A DNA stretch of 31,669 bases from an uncultured bacterium (GCA_905214955.1 CAJMON010000033.1:1-31669), one strand, 5' to 3'. Numbered from the stretch's first letter, positions 13,796-22,926 are shown. Numbers and translations are program-made. Notes: generated by a model not told the origin, from the sequence alone.

Positions 13796-16379
13796 AAATT
13801 ATATCTTTCCATTTTTCTGGCAGTATGAAGACGGCTGCCAGTTTATGGAAGAAGAACTGGAAAAAATTTATGAAAGCGGAGCCGGTGCGGTGTGTGTGGA
13901 ATCCAGGCATCATCCAGATTACTGCGGAAAAACCTGGTGGAGGGATATGGATACCATTATGGGATTTGCCAGAACTCATGATATGAAGGTCTGGGTGCTG
14001 GATGATGACCGTTTTCCTACCGGGCACTGCAACGGAGCCTTTCTGCAGGGGGACAATCCTCTGGCAGTGAAATTTCTTACAGTCCATAACACGGATGTGA
14101 AAGGCCCTCTGACGCCAGGCTACCTTCTCATCAAAGGCATTCTGGCAGAAGACGATACTCTGGTGGGAGTGGCAGCATTTCGAAGAAAAAATGAACAGAC
14201 ACCGGATCTGGACCGGGAGAGCATGGTAGATCTTACGGACTGTGTAGAGAATGGATGGCTGAAATGGAATGTGCCGGAGGGGCTGTGGCGGATTCTGGTA
14301 TTCTATGAAACTCATCATGGAAATGGAAAACTGGATTATTTTAATATTCTGGACAGCCAGTCTGTAAAACAGCTGTTAGAGAGGGTATATCAGCCCCATT
14401 ATGACCATTATGGAGAAGAATTCGGAACTGTTTTCCAGGGATTCTTTTCTGATGAACCGGAATTTTCCAACCTTCCCTGGTATGATTTTCAGGCAAGGCT
14501 GGGAAAAGATATGCAGTTTATTCCCTGGAGTGAGGAACTGAAAAGCCGCCTGAAAAAACGGTGGAAGGACGCATTCCTGAAAAATCTGGCAGAGTTGTGG
14601 TACGAAACAGGAGAATGGACGCCGCATGTGAGGTATGACTATATGGATGAAACCACTCTTCAGCTGTCCCAAAGCTTTTCTGGGCAGATCGGAGACTGGT
14701 GTGAAGCCCATAAGGTTTCCCACATCGGCCATATTATTGAGGATGACAATTCCCATGGGCGGCTTGGATGCAGCACCGGCCATTATTTTCGAAGTCTTTC
14801 GGACATGCGCATGGCCGGCATTGACGTGGTGCTTCAGCAGGTGATGCCGGAAATGGATCAGGAGGAGCATCAGTGGGTGGCTTCTTCCAGGGATGGAGAG
14901 TTTTTCCATTATGGGCTTGGAAAAATGGGAAGTTCTCTGGCACACATTGATCCAAAAAAGCAGGGAGATTCTATGTGTGAAATTTTCGGGGCCTTTGGCT
15001 GGCAGGAAGGCACCGGTCTGATGAAATGGCTGGCAGATCATATGTTAAGCCGTGGAATCAACCACTTTGTTCCCCATGCATTTTCCATGAAACCCTATCC
15101 GGACCCGGACTGCCCGCCTCATTTTTATGCCCACGGAAATCAGATGCAGTATTCACATTTTGGCCATGTGATCCGGTATATGAACCGGGCGGCCCACCTG
15201 CTTTCCGGGGGAAAGTATCCGGCTAAAACAGCTGTGCTGTACCATGCGGATGCAGAATGGGCAGGAGAAGCCATGCTGTTTCAAAAACCAGTGAGAGCGC
15301 TTCTGGAACATCAGTTAGACTGTGATATCATTCCAGTGGATCTTCTCAAAGAAGAAAATGCGTATGGGGCTTATTTTGAAAAGGGCATCCACACGGCAGG
15401 AGCGGTCTACACATGCCTGATTATTCCGGAAAGCCAGTATCTTCCCAAAGCTGTGGCAGAGTTTCTGAAAAAATATGGAACAGAAATGTCAGTCTTTTTT
15501 GCTGGAAAACGGCCAAAGAGAATCTGCGAAGCCCTTTCAGAAGAAGAGGAAGATAAGTATCTGGAAGTTTTGAACCAGATTCCAGAGGTTTCATTAGAAG
15601 AACTGGCAGAAAAAGTAAAACAGGTGACAGTACCAGTGGTGGAGCTGGAAAATCCGGTTCCATTTCTGCGGACTTACCCCTATGAAAGCCCGGATGGAAA
15701 CTGGTATGTGTTCTGTTTCAATGAAAGCCGGGGAAAGCTGGCAGAGGGCAGCTTGAAGGTTTGGACAGAAAGAAAAGAAACCAAGGTGTGCTGGTATGAT
15801 CCTATGAAAAATGTGTGCAGGCCTGCAGATTTCTGTGAGGATGGCAGGCTTGAAACAGGAGCAGAGGTTCGTTTGTATCTGGAACCTGGCTGTGCGTCCA
15901 TTCTGGTTTTGGGAGAAACCTGTCTGGAAGGCGTGAACACGAAAAAACCGCAGAAACAGATGGAAGTTCTGACAGGCCCTTGGAAGGTATACACCAGAGA
16001 TGGAGAAGAAATTTCAGATGGCAAGGAAGAATTTCCAGATATTACGGCATGGATGATTGCCCATTCCTTTAATGGCTGGGTGGATTATCAGACAGCCATT
16101 TCCATTCCAGAAGGAAAAGAAGGACGGTATGGCTTGAAACTGGAAGGCATTTTAGACTGTGCAGATATTCTGGTAAACGGAGAAAAACAGGACTGGATGG
16201 TGGGAACGCCCTATGAAGCACAAATTGTGCTGAAAAAAGGAGAAAACGTCATTACAATCAGCCTGCCCTCCACACCGGTATGGAAAGACGGAGATCCGTG
16301 GTCTGCTTTGACCATGCTTCCAAGAATGGGACTGACAGAATATCCCCAAATTTGGCAGGAGGAATCGTATGGAGCATAA
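13755..16379 (+). CDS. Putative glycoside hydrolase, distant GH106-like, poorly classified
   Basis: The 874-residue protein starts with a barrel-like region (NYIFPFFWQYEDG, AVCVESRHHPDYCGKTWWRD, KVWVLDDDRFPTGHCNGA). It continues with FQGFFSDEPEFSNLPWYD, whose SDEPEF segment recalls the catalytic strand of GH106-like rhamnosidases, and GHIIEDDNSHGRLGC. A central glutamine-amidotransferase-like region and a C-terminal galactose-binding-type beta-sandwich (WVDYQTAISIP, ADILVNGEKQDW, PYEAQIVLKKGENVITISLP) complete it. I cannot assign it firmly to a numbered family. The start is chosen at 13755 because AAAGGGAG lies ten bases upstream; ATGs at 13719 and 13746 lack usable sites. It lies between GH42 and GH95 with overlapping ends, so an exo-acting role on the same oligosaccharide, perhaps as an alpha-L-rhamnosidase, is likely but inferred. 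No signal peptide. Confidence 0.75.
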   Translation: MESRLQENLKQKHENYIFPFFWQYEDGCQFMEEELEKIYESGAGAVCVESRHHPDYCGKTWWRDMDTIMGFARTHDMKVWVLDDDRFPTGHCNGAFLQGDNPLAVKFLTVHNTDVKGPLTPGYLLIKGILAEDDTLVGVAAFRRKNEQTPDLDRESMVDLTDCVENGWLKWNVPEGLWRILVFYETHHGNGKLDYFNILDSQSVKQLLERVYQPHYDHYGEEFGTVFQGFFSDEPEFSNLPWYDFQARLGKDMQFIPWSEELKSRLKKRWKDAFLKNLAELWYETGEWTPHVRYDYMDETTLQLSQSFSGQIGDWCEAHKVSHIGHIIEDDNSHGRLGCSTGHYFRSLSDMRMAGIDVVLQQVMPEMDQEEHQWVASSRDGEFFHYGLGKMGSSLAHIDPKKQGDSMCEIFGAFGWQEGTGLMKWLADHMLSRGINHFVPHAFSMKPYPDPDCPPHFYAHGNQMQYSHFGHVIRYMNRAAHLLSGGKYPAKTAVLYHADAEWAGEAMLFQKPVRALLEHQLDCDIIPVDLLKEENAYGAYFEKGIHTAGAVYTCLIIPESQYLPKAVAEFLKKYGTEMSVFFAGKRPKRICEALSEEEEDKYLEVLNQIPEVSLEELAEKVKQVTVPVVELENPVPFLRTYPYESPDGNWYVFCFNESRGKLAEGSLKVWTERKETKVCWYDPMKNVCRPADFCEDGRLETGAEVRLYLEPGCASILVLGETCLEGVNTKKPQKQMEVLTGPWKVYTRDGEEISDGKEEFPDITAWMIAHSFNGWVDYQTAISIPEGKEGRYGLKLEGILDCADILVNGEKQDWMVGTPYEAQIVLKKGENVITISLPSTPVWKDGDPWSALTMLPRMGLTEYPQIWQEESYGA

Positions 16380-18807
16380 ACAGAAACTACGGTATCAGAC
16401 ACCGGCCAGGACTTTTTCCCAGGCGCTGCCCATTGGAAATGGCAGCCTGGGAGCCATGATTTACGGAGGGCTTCCGGTATATCAGTGCAGCCTGAATCTG
16501 GATAACTTGTGGTCTGGAAGACCGGGCAGGAATGAGCATGTGGCGGTTTCCGAAGAAACCCGCCAGAGGGTGAGGCGGCTTTTAAAAGAGAAAAAATATT
16601 TTGAAGCTCAAAAGCTGGTGCAGGAGCGGATGACCGGTGAGTCCTACAATGAGTCGTACGTGGGAGCCGGTTTTCTGACGATTGCTTTTGCAGATCTGGG
16701 AAATCTGCAGGGATATCAAAGAACACTGGATCTGGACTGTGCAGATGCAAAGACAACATGCCAGGTTCAGGGAAAAGCGCTTTCCATCCAAAGTTTTGTT
16801 TCTGGGGCAGACGGGGTGTTTGTCACAGAAATTCTTTCGGAAGTTCCCCTGGAATTTACGGCAGGAGTGGACGGTCCGTTAAAAGAACAAGTGGAGACGG
16901 ATGAAATCATGCAGATTTTTTCTGGGTGTGCTCCCAGGCATGTGGAGCCAAACTATGTGGAGTGTGAGAACCCGATTCAATTTGGCGGAGGCATGAAGTA
17001 TGTGTTTGTTCTGATGGTACAGACAGATGGGGAAGTAGAGAGCCAGGGAGAAATGCTGAAGATTACGCAGGCGAAAAAGACCAGACTTCTTTTGGCAGGA
17101 GCCACAGGATACCAGGGATATGGAAAGCCTCTGGAAGAAGAGACAGAAAAATTAAAAGAAATCTGTCTAAAAAAAGTCCAGGCAGCAGGAGCATACCAGG
17201 AAGCTGCGCTGTATGAACGGCACTGTCGGAAGTTTCAGGAGCTATTTGAGCGGGTGCAGTTTTCGCTGGAATCTGGAGAGAAGTTTGAAACAATCCCTGT
17301 GAATGTACGTCTGGAAAATATAAGAACCGGGAAAATAACAGAAGATCAGGGGCTTTATGAGCTGCTGTTTTCGTATGGACGCTATCTGATGATTACAAGC
17401 TCCAGGCCGGATGGAAAATACAGCCAGCCGGCAAACCTGCAGGGCCTTTGGTGTGAGGAGATCCGCCCTGCCTGGAGCGGCAATTATACTATCAACATCA
17501 ATACGGAGATGAATTACTGGCTGAATGGGCCTTTAAGCCTGCAAGAATGCGCCTGGCCTTTGATTCACATGATTCAGGAAATTGCGAAAGAAGGAAGAAC
17601 CACGGCAAAAGAGACTCTTGGCTGCCGTGGCTTTGCTGTTTTTCATAATGTGGATCTCTGGAGGCAGACAACCCCGGTAAAGGGGGATGCCAAATGGGCA
17701 TTTTGGCCAATGGGAGGCGTATGGCTTGCCACTCATGCCTGGCAGCAGTATCTGTTTACCGGAGACTGGGCTTATTTAAAGGAAACAGCCTATCCGATTT
17801 TAAAAGATGCGACTCTCTTTGTTATGGACTGGCTGTGGCAGGATGAAGAAGGGCTGCACACCGGCCCTTCCACATCTCCGGAAAATACTTTTTATGATGA
17901 AGAAAAACGAGAGTGTGCGGTGTGCAGTTTTTCTACTATGGATGCGGCATTGATCCGGGAACTGCTTGGTGAAACGCTGCAAGCCGGAAAACTTTTGGAA
18001 GAAGACCGTGGATTTTTAGAACAGGTGAGTGAGATCTTAGGGAAGCTTCCAGAGTATCAAATGGGAAAAGAAGGGCAGCTGTTAGAGTGGGAAGAAGAGC
18101 TGGAAGAAGTGGATGTGCATCACCGGCATTTTGCCCACCTGGCAGGATTTCATCCTTTTCATCAGATTTCCTTTGAAAAAAGGCCAGAATTTCTTTCAGC
18201 AGTGGAAATGGTACTAAAGCGGAGACTTTCTAAAGTTAACTTGTTTATTGGATGGGATGAAGCCTGGCTGGTGAATTTTTATGCCAGACTCCAAAATGGA
18301 AAGAAAGCAAAAGAGCATCTGAACCGCTTTCTCACAGACTGTGCCTATGACAATCTGTTCAGTCTGCATCCTCCTCTTGGAGAGTCTGCAGGAGAGATGG
18401 AGATTTTTCAGATTGACGGAAATTTCGGGATTGCAGCCGGGATTGGAGAACTGCTTTTGAACACAAATAAAGAAGCGCTGTTTTTGCTTCCGGCATTGCC
18501 GGATACCTGGAAACAAGGTTCTATACAGGGCCTGACAGGGGCGGGAGGGCACAAAGTCAGTCTGTGGTGGAAAAACGGCGGTCTGGAAAGAGGAGAACTC
18601 TGCCTTGGATTTTCCGGGCAGGTACGCCTTTGCTGCAAAGATGCATTTTACATAGAAGAATTAAAAACAGGAGCAAAGCAGAAAATACAGGCTGAACTTG
18701 TAAAAAGGCAGAATTGGTATCAGATTTTTCTGCAGGGAAAACCTGGAACGTGCTATCGAATTTTGGGAGAAGAAAAGGAGGAAGCCCATGATCGCAGCAT
18801 CAGATGA
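16369..18807 (+). CDS. GH95 alpha-L-fucosidase / alpha-L-galactosidase
   Basis: The 812-residue protein matches GH95 over its whole length. The N-terminal beta-sandwich begins RYQTPARTFSQALPIGNGSL and NLDNLWSGRPGR, followed by an (alpha/alpha)6 barrel and a C-terminal beta domain. Candidate catalytic positions are N376 and N378 (NINTEMNYW), E573 (LLEWEEE, before HHRHFAHLAGFHP) and D683 (QIDGNFG). GH95 enzymes invert and remove alpha-1,2-linked L-fucose or alpha-L-galactose. No signal peptide is present. An AGGAGG site precedes the ATG, which overlaps the previous gene by 11 bases, so translation is probably coupled. Released L-fucose would suit the aldolase-containing microcompartment operon downstream. 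The precise sugar cannot be read from sequence. Confidence 0.9.
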   Translation: MEHKQKLRYQTPARTFSQALPIGNGSLGAMIYGGLPVYQCSLNLDNLWSGRPGRNEHVAVSEETRQRVRRLLKEKKYFEAQKLVQERMTGESYNESYVGAGFLTIAFADLGNLQGYQRTLDLDCADAKTTCQVQGKALSIQSFVSGADGVFVTEILSEVPLEFTAGVDGPLKEQVETDEIMQIFSGCAPRHVEPNYVECENPIQFGGGMKYVFVLMVQTDGEVESQGEMLKITQAKKTRLLLAGATGYQGYGKPLEEETEKLKEICLKKVQAAGAYQEAALYERHCRKFQELFERVQFSLESGEKFETIPVNVRLENIRTGKITEDQGLYELLFSYGRYLMITSSRPDGKYSQPANLQGLWCEEIRPAWSGNYTININTEMNYWLNGPLSLQECAWPLIHMIQEIAKEGRTTAKETLGCRGFAVFHNVDLWRQTTPVKGDAKWAFWPMGGVWLATHAWQQYLFTGDWAYLKETAYPILKDATLFVMDWLWQDEEGLHTGPSTSPENTFYDEEKRECAVCSFSTMDAALIRELLGETLQAGKLLEEDRGFLEQVSEILGKLPEYQMGKEGQLLEWEEELEEVDVHHRHFAHLAGFHPFHQISFEKRPEFLSAVEMVLKRRLSKVNLFIGWDEAWLVNFYARLQNGKKAKEHLNRFLTDCAYDNLFSLHPPLGESAGEMEIFQIDGNFGIAAGIGELLLNTNKEALFLLPALPDTWKQGSIQGLTGAGGHKVSLWWKNGGLERGELCLGFSGQVRLCCKDAFYIEELKTGAKQKIQAELVKRQNWYQIFLQGKPGTCYRILGEEKEEAHDRSIR

Positions 18808-21800
18808 AAGATTGCGCAGGTTCGAGACACCGTACCATTATCCACGTCCAGTTCTTCACGGGAGTGGAAAACCAGGAAGCTTTGATGAGAAGGCGGTGGA
18901 CATTCCCTTTGTCTTTTGGCATCTTGGAAAATATTATATGGTATACAGCGGATTTGACGGCATCGGCTATCAGTCTGCCCTGGCAGTGAGTGAAGATTTG
19001 GTAAACTGGGAGTACCAGGGCCTGATTTTAAAACGGCAGACGGGAAGCGGAAGATGGGATGAAAATGGTGGTGCAGTGACCTGGATGATCAAGGAAAGCG
19101 ATGATCTGTATACGGTTCCAAAACTTGGAAAAGTGGATGGAAAATATTGGCTGGTGTATCATTCCTATTCTGGAAATGGGTATGAAGCAGGGGCGGCAGA
19201 GATTGGTCTTGCGTGGACGGAAGATGAGACCCTGCTTACCTGGCATTTTCTGGATCAGCCTGTTTTCTCCTGGAAGGATGGAAAAGACTGGGAAAACGGA
19301 GGACTTTATAAAGCCTGCGTTGTGAAAAAAGAAGATACCTGGTATCTGTTTTACAATGCAAAGACCAGGGGGGAACACTGGATTGAACAGACAGGTGTGG
19401 CAACATCCAAAGATCTGCTTTGCTGGAAACGGTATGAGGGAAATCCGATCATTCGAAACGGACCGAAAGCCTGGGATTCCACCTTTGCTTCGGACCCTTA
19501 TGTGGTCCGGGATGGAAAAACCTGGGTGTGCTTTTACTATGGAATCGGAGGCGCAGAGGAAGACGGGCTGTACCATGCACAGAACGGCGCTGCACTGTCA
19601 GAAGATCTGCTTCACTGGGAAAAGGCAGAAGAACCGCTTCTACGCCACGGCATGGAGGGAAGCTTCGACCACCATCATGCCCACAAACCAGCCATATTTT
19701 ATGAAAACGGGGTGTTGTACCAGTTTTACTGCGGAACCTGTGAGAAAAAGCCGGAGTATCCAACAGAATTATTTGGGGAATACCGGACGATCTGCATGGC
19801 TTCCAGCCAGAAAATGGAAAAATTTGTTTTCCAGAGAGCAAAACCAGTCTGGGCGAAGGGAAGAGAAAAAGAAAAAAATCTGGAACTGGCATTTCGGGCA
19901 GAACTTCCAAAAGGGAAGGGAAGTCTGTTATTGGCAGCTTCTTCTATTTATAGAGTCTGGGTAAATGGTGTGTTTGTGGGAGCAGGACCATCAAGAGCGG
20001 CTCACGGGTATTATGTGGTCTCCACATATGATCTGGAGTTTCCCAAAGAAACCAATGTGCTGGTAATAGAAGTGCTGGGATACAACGTAAACAGTTATGA
20101 TACATTGGAAGAACCGTCCTTTCTGACTGCGGAAGTGTGGCAGGATGGGCGGATTTTGGTATACACATCTGGAAACGGGTTTGCTGCCTATGACAGACAA
20201 GAGAGAATCCAGAAAGTACAGCGTTACAGTTTTCAGAGGGCTTTCATAGATGCCTATGTGTATCCAAAAGACCATGGAACGTTTTATATAGAAAAGCAGT
20301 GTCATTTGCAAACAGAGCCGGAAACGGTACAGGAAGAAAAAAAATATCTTTTGAGGAATAGTTTTCTCCCAGAATATCCCGTCATTTCCGGGATGCCCTG
20401 GAGACGGCAGAGGGCAGAATGGATTCCCAAACAGGAACCGGCAGTGAAAGAAAACGCTTACTTTCAGACTGGAAAGACGGTGGGTGGATTTTCTTATGAG
20501 GAAGAGACACTTCATGTATCGGAAGAGGCACAGAAAATCCGCTATACGCAGGAAATACAAAGAGAAGAGCCATTACCGGCAGTACTGGAACAGGAAGCGC
20601 AGACTTTTCGTTTTCCCTATAATGCCGCCGGTTTTTATAAAATTCGGATAGAGGCCGAAAAAGACAGCAGAGTGTACGTTCAGTTTGATGAGCTGGAGTG
20701 TGAGGGAGATGTCAATTTCTTACGGATGACAAGTTGTAACTGTTTTTGGTATCAGCTTGAAAAAGGCAGATATGAGCTGATGAGTTTTGCGCCCTATACC
20801 ATGCAGTATCTAAAAATTGTAGTGAATGGAAAATGCCGGATCTGCAGTGTGGAACTGGTGGAATACAAACACAGGAAGGTTCCATATGAAGTGCAGATTC
20901 CAGAAGATCCGGTGCTGAAAAAAATCTATCAGGCGGCAGAGGAAAGCTTCCTTGCCAATGCGACGGACGTTTTTATGGACTGTCCCTCCAGAGAGCGGGG
21001 CGGTTGGCTGTGTGACAGTTATTTTACTTCCCAGACAGAATTTGTCCTCACTGGAAGAAATGATCTGGAACATGATTTCCTGGAAAATTTCCTTTTCCAT
21101 AAGAAATTTGCACACCTGCCTGAGGGGATGCTGCCTATGTGCTATCCCTCAGACCATAACGATGGAAACTTTATTCCAAACTGGGCCATGTGGTTTGTGC
21201 TGGAACTGGAACAGTATGTGAAGCGGACAAAGGATAGCAGGCTGGCAGAAAAAGCCAGGGATGCGGTGTACCGTCTGGCAGCCTATTTTGAAAAGTATGA
21301 AAATGAATTCGAACTTCTGGAAAACCTGGATGGCTGGATTTTCCTGGAGTGGTCCAAAGCAAATGATGAAGAGCTGGTAAATGGAGTGAATTTTCCAACC
21401 AATATGCTGTATACCAGAATGAATCAGGCAGTGGGAACGCTGTATCAGGATGGGACATTTCTGGAGAAAGCGAAAAGACAGCGCCAGAAGATCCGGGAGC
21501 GTTCCCTTAAGGGTGTATTTTATACCGACCATGAAGAACGGAGAGAGGACAGCTGGTATAATCCGGGGATTTCCACGGAGGTGTGCCAGTATTATGCGTT
21601 TTTCTGTGGGGTTGCAAATGAAAAAGAGGATGCCGGGCTGCGGAAAGTTTTAAAGGAGGATTTTGGACCTGATAGGATAGAAAAAGGAAAATATCTGGAA
21701 GTTGCGAAAACCAATGCTTTTATTGGAAAGTACCTGCGGATTCAGCTGCTGTTTGAACAGGGCTGCTATGAGGAAGTGCTGGATAATATTCGGGAATATT

Positions 21801-21928
21801 TTTATCCCATGGCAGAAAGAACTGGAACTTTGTGGGAACATGATAAGCCCACGGGAAGCTGCTGCCACGGATTTGCTTCTTATGTGATCTGCTGGCTGGC
21901 AGGCATTTTCGGAACCAGGAGAAAATAA
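18788..21928 (+). CDS. Fusion of a GH43/32-like beta-propeller with a GH78 alpha-L-rhamnosidase
   Basis: This 1046-residue protein has two parts. Residues about 10-360 form a five-bladed propeller of the GH43/GH32 kind (VDIPFVFWHLGKYYMVYSG, LYKACVVKKEDTWYLFYNA, FASDPYVVRDGKTWVCFYYG, KPAIFYENGVLYQFYCG). From about 375 it is a GH78 enzyme: a beta-sandwich with YRVWVNGVFVGAGPSR, further beta domains, and an (alpha/alpha)6 barrel. The barrel carries DCPSRERGGWLCD (D731, E736, D743 as candidate acids, the family's DCPqRdErlgWtGD site) and E1017 in LWEHDKPTGSCCHGFASY. GH78 removes alpha-L-rhamnose by inversion. An AAAGGAGG site lies six bases before the ATG; the gene overlaps the GH95 gene by 20 bases. 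No signal peptide. The propeller could remove or bind a second sugar such as arabinose; this is open. Confidence 0.88.
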   Translation: MIAASDERLRRFETPYHYPRPVLHGSGKPGSFDEKAVDIPFVFWHLGKYYMVYSGFDGIGYQSALAVSEDLVNWEYQGLILKRQTGSGRWDENGGAVTWMIKESDDLYTVPKLGKVDGKYWLVYHSYSGNGYEAGAAEIGLAWTEDETLLTWHFLDQPVFSWKDGKDWENGGLYKACVVKKEDTWYLFYNAKTRGEHWIEQTGVATSKDLLCWKRYEGNPIIRNGPKAWDSTFASDPYVVRDGKTWVCFYYGIGGAEEDGLYHAQNGAALSEDLLHWEKAEEPLLRHGMEGSFDHHHAHKPAIFYENGVLYQFYCGTCEKKPEYPTELFGEYRTICMASSQKMEKFVFQRAKPVWAKGREKEKNLELAFRAELPKGKGSLLLAASSIYRVWVNGVFVGAGPSRAAHGYYVVSTYDLEFPKETNVLVIEVLGYNVNSYDTLEEPSFLTAEVWQDGRILVYTSGNGFAAYDRQERIQKVQRYSFQRAFIDAYVYPKDHGTFYIEKQCHLQTEPETVQEEKKYLLRNSFLPEYPVISGMPWRRQRAEWIPKQEPAVKENAYFQTGKTVGGFSYEEETLHVSEEAQKIRYTQEIQREEPLPAVLEQEAQTFRFPYNAAGFYKIRIEAEKDSRVYVQFDELECEGDVNFLRMTSCNCFWYQLEKGRYELMSFAPYTMQYLKIVVNGKCRICSVELVEYKHRKVPYEVQIPEDPVLKKIYQAAEESFLANATDVFMDCPSRERGGWLCDSYFTSQTEFVLTGRNDLEHDFLENFLFHKKFAHLPEGMLPMCYPSDHNDGNFIPNWAMWFVLELEQYVKRTKDSRLAEKARDAVYRLAAYFEKYENEFELLENLDGWIFLEWSKANDEELVNGVNFPTNMLYTRMNQAVGTLYQDGTFLEKAKRQRQKIRERSLKGVFYTDHEERREDSWYNPGISTEVCQYYAFFCGVANEKEDAGLRKVLKEDFGPDRIEKGKYLEVAKTNAFIGKYLRIQLLFEQGCYEEVLDNIREYFYPMAERTGTLWEHDKPTGSCCHGFASYVICWLAGIFGTRRK

Positions 21929-21932
21929 AAGA

Positions 21933-21978
21933 TGTGGATTTGTGTGGACTTTTTGAAGCAAATTAGGAAAAATCCACA
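21933..21978. promoter_or_regulatory. Three TGTGGA boxes ahead of the microcompartment operon
   Basis: TGTGGA occurs at 21933-21938 and again at 21943-21948, exactly one helical turn apart. It occurs inverted as TCCACA at 21973-21978. The outer copies form a perfect nine-base inverted repeat (TGTGGATTT / AAATCCACA). The set lies 50-100 bases upstream of the shell-operon promoter and just after the GH78 gene. It could be a regulator site or part of a 3' end structure. Confidence 0.4.
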
Positions 21979-22001
21979 AAAGCCTGTAAATACAGGGTTT
22001 T
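21978..22001 (+). terminator. Probable terminator of the transporter/hydrolase operon
   Basis: AAAAGCCTGT (21978-21987) faces ACAGGGTTTT (21992-22001) across a four-base loop: nine pairs with one G-G mismatch, ending in a T-rich arm. It is only moderately strong, so some read-through into the microcompartment operon is possible. Confidence 0.5.
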
Positions 22002-22030
22002 CCAGAAAGGGAAAAAAACTGAAAAAGAAG

Positions 22031-22059
22031 TTGCTTTTTGCGGTTAATCATGGTAGAAT
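22031..22059 (+). promoter_or_regulatory. Promoter of the microcompartment operon
   Basis: TTGCTT (22031-22036) and TAGAAT (22054-22059) are separated by 17 bases, and TGG directly before the -10 gives an extended -10. The start codon at 22114 follows 55 bases later, with an AAGGAGG ribosome site at 22098-22104. Confidence 0.6.
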
Positions 22060-22113
22060 AAATTAAAACCAAACCAAAACAACATAAACAAACATGCAAG
22101 GAGGATTCATCTC

Positions 22114-22926
22114 ATGGCTGTGAACGAGTATGAAATTAAAAAACAAATCTGTGATATTGGTAAGAGAATCTACGATCGGAACATGGTTGCTGCCAACGAT
22201 GGCAACATTTCAGTAAAACTGAACGATAACGAGTTTCTCTGTACCCCCACAGGTGTATCCAAAGGATTCATGACCCCGGAATATATCTGCAAGGTTGACG
22301 CCAAAGGAAATGTGCTTCAGGCAAACGGAAACTTCCGTCCGTCATCTGAGATCAAGATGCACATGAGAGTTTATGCAAAGAGACCGGATGTAGGAGCCGT
22401 TGTACACGCTCATCCCAACTTTGCTACCGCATTTGCTATTGCTGGCATTCCGCTGACACAGCCGATCATGCCGGAAGCAGTTATCGCTCTGGGATGTGTA
22501 CCTATCGCTGAGTATGGTACTCCGTCCACAGATGAAATTCCCGATGCAGTAGAAAAATATCTTCCATATTATGATGCAGTTCTGCTGGAGAACCATGGCG
22601 CACTGACCTACAGCACTGATCTGCTGTCTGCATATATGAAGATGGAATCTGTAGAGTTCTACGCAGAGCTGCTGTACAAATCCAGACAGCTGGGCGGCCC
22701 GAAGGAATTCGACAAAGAGCAGATCGCAAAACTGTACGAGATCCGCAGAAAAATGGGTCTTCCTGGAAAACATCCGGCTAACCTGTGCGCAGAGTTAAAC
22801 GGAGCAGGCAAGGGATGCCATTCCTGTGACGGCGGATGTGGATGCGGCGGTGCAAAGAAAGATGATAAAGACATCGAAGCTATCGTTGCAGAAGTGACCA
22901 AAAAAATCCTGGCTCAGATGAAATAA
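22114..22926 (+). CDS. Class II fuculose/rhamnulose-1-phosphate aldolase with C-terminal encapsulation helix
   Basis: This zinc aldolase splits L-fuculose-1-phosphate or L-rhamnulose-1-phosphate into dihydroxyacetone phosphate and L-lactaldehyde. The core (1-225) has NDGNISVKL, E79 (SSEIKMHMRVY), zinc histidines H98 and H100 (VVHAHPNF) and H161 (LENHGA), matching E73, H92, H94 and H155 of E. coli FucA. Two additions follow. One is a linker with four cysteines at 235, 238, 242 and 244 (C-x2-C-x3-C-x-C). The other is an amphipathic helix, DIEAIVAEVTKKILAQMK, at the extreme C-terminus, typical of microcompartment cargo. It is the first gene of the shell operon. Compartment loci in Clostridia (GRM5 type) and Planctomycetes place the same aldolase inside the shell. 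Which sugar phosphate it prefers is undecided; rhaM and GH78 argue for rhamnose, GH95 for fucose. Confidence 0.92.
   Translation: MAVNEYEIKKQICDIGKRIYDRNMVAANDGNISVKLNDNEFLCTPTGVSKGFMTPEYICKVDAKGNVLQANGNFRPSSEIKMHMRVYAKRPDVGAVVHAHPNFATAFAIAGIPLTQPIMPEAVIALGCVPIAEYGTPSTDEIPDAVEKYLPYYDAVLLENHGALTYSTDLLSAYMKMESVEFYAELLYKSRQLGGPKEFDKEQIAKLYEIRRKMGLPGKHPANLCAELNGAGKGCHSCDGGCGCGGAKKDDKDIEAIVAEVTKKILAQMK

Noticed and set aside
22000..22113. Adenosylcobalamin riboswitch or antiterminator hairpins of the ethanolamine type ahead of the microcompartment operon
   Set aside because: The gap from promoter to start codon is only about 55 bases, A-rich, and contains no B12-box or dual-hairpin motif.
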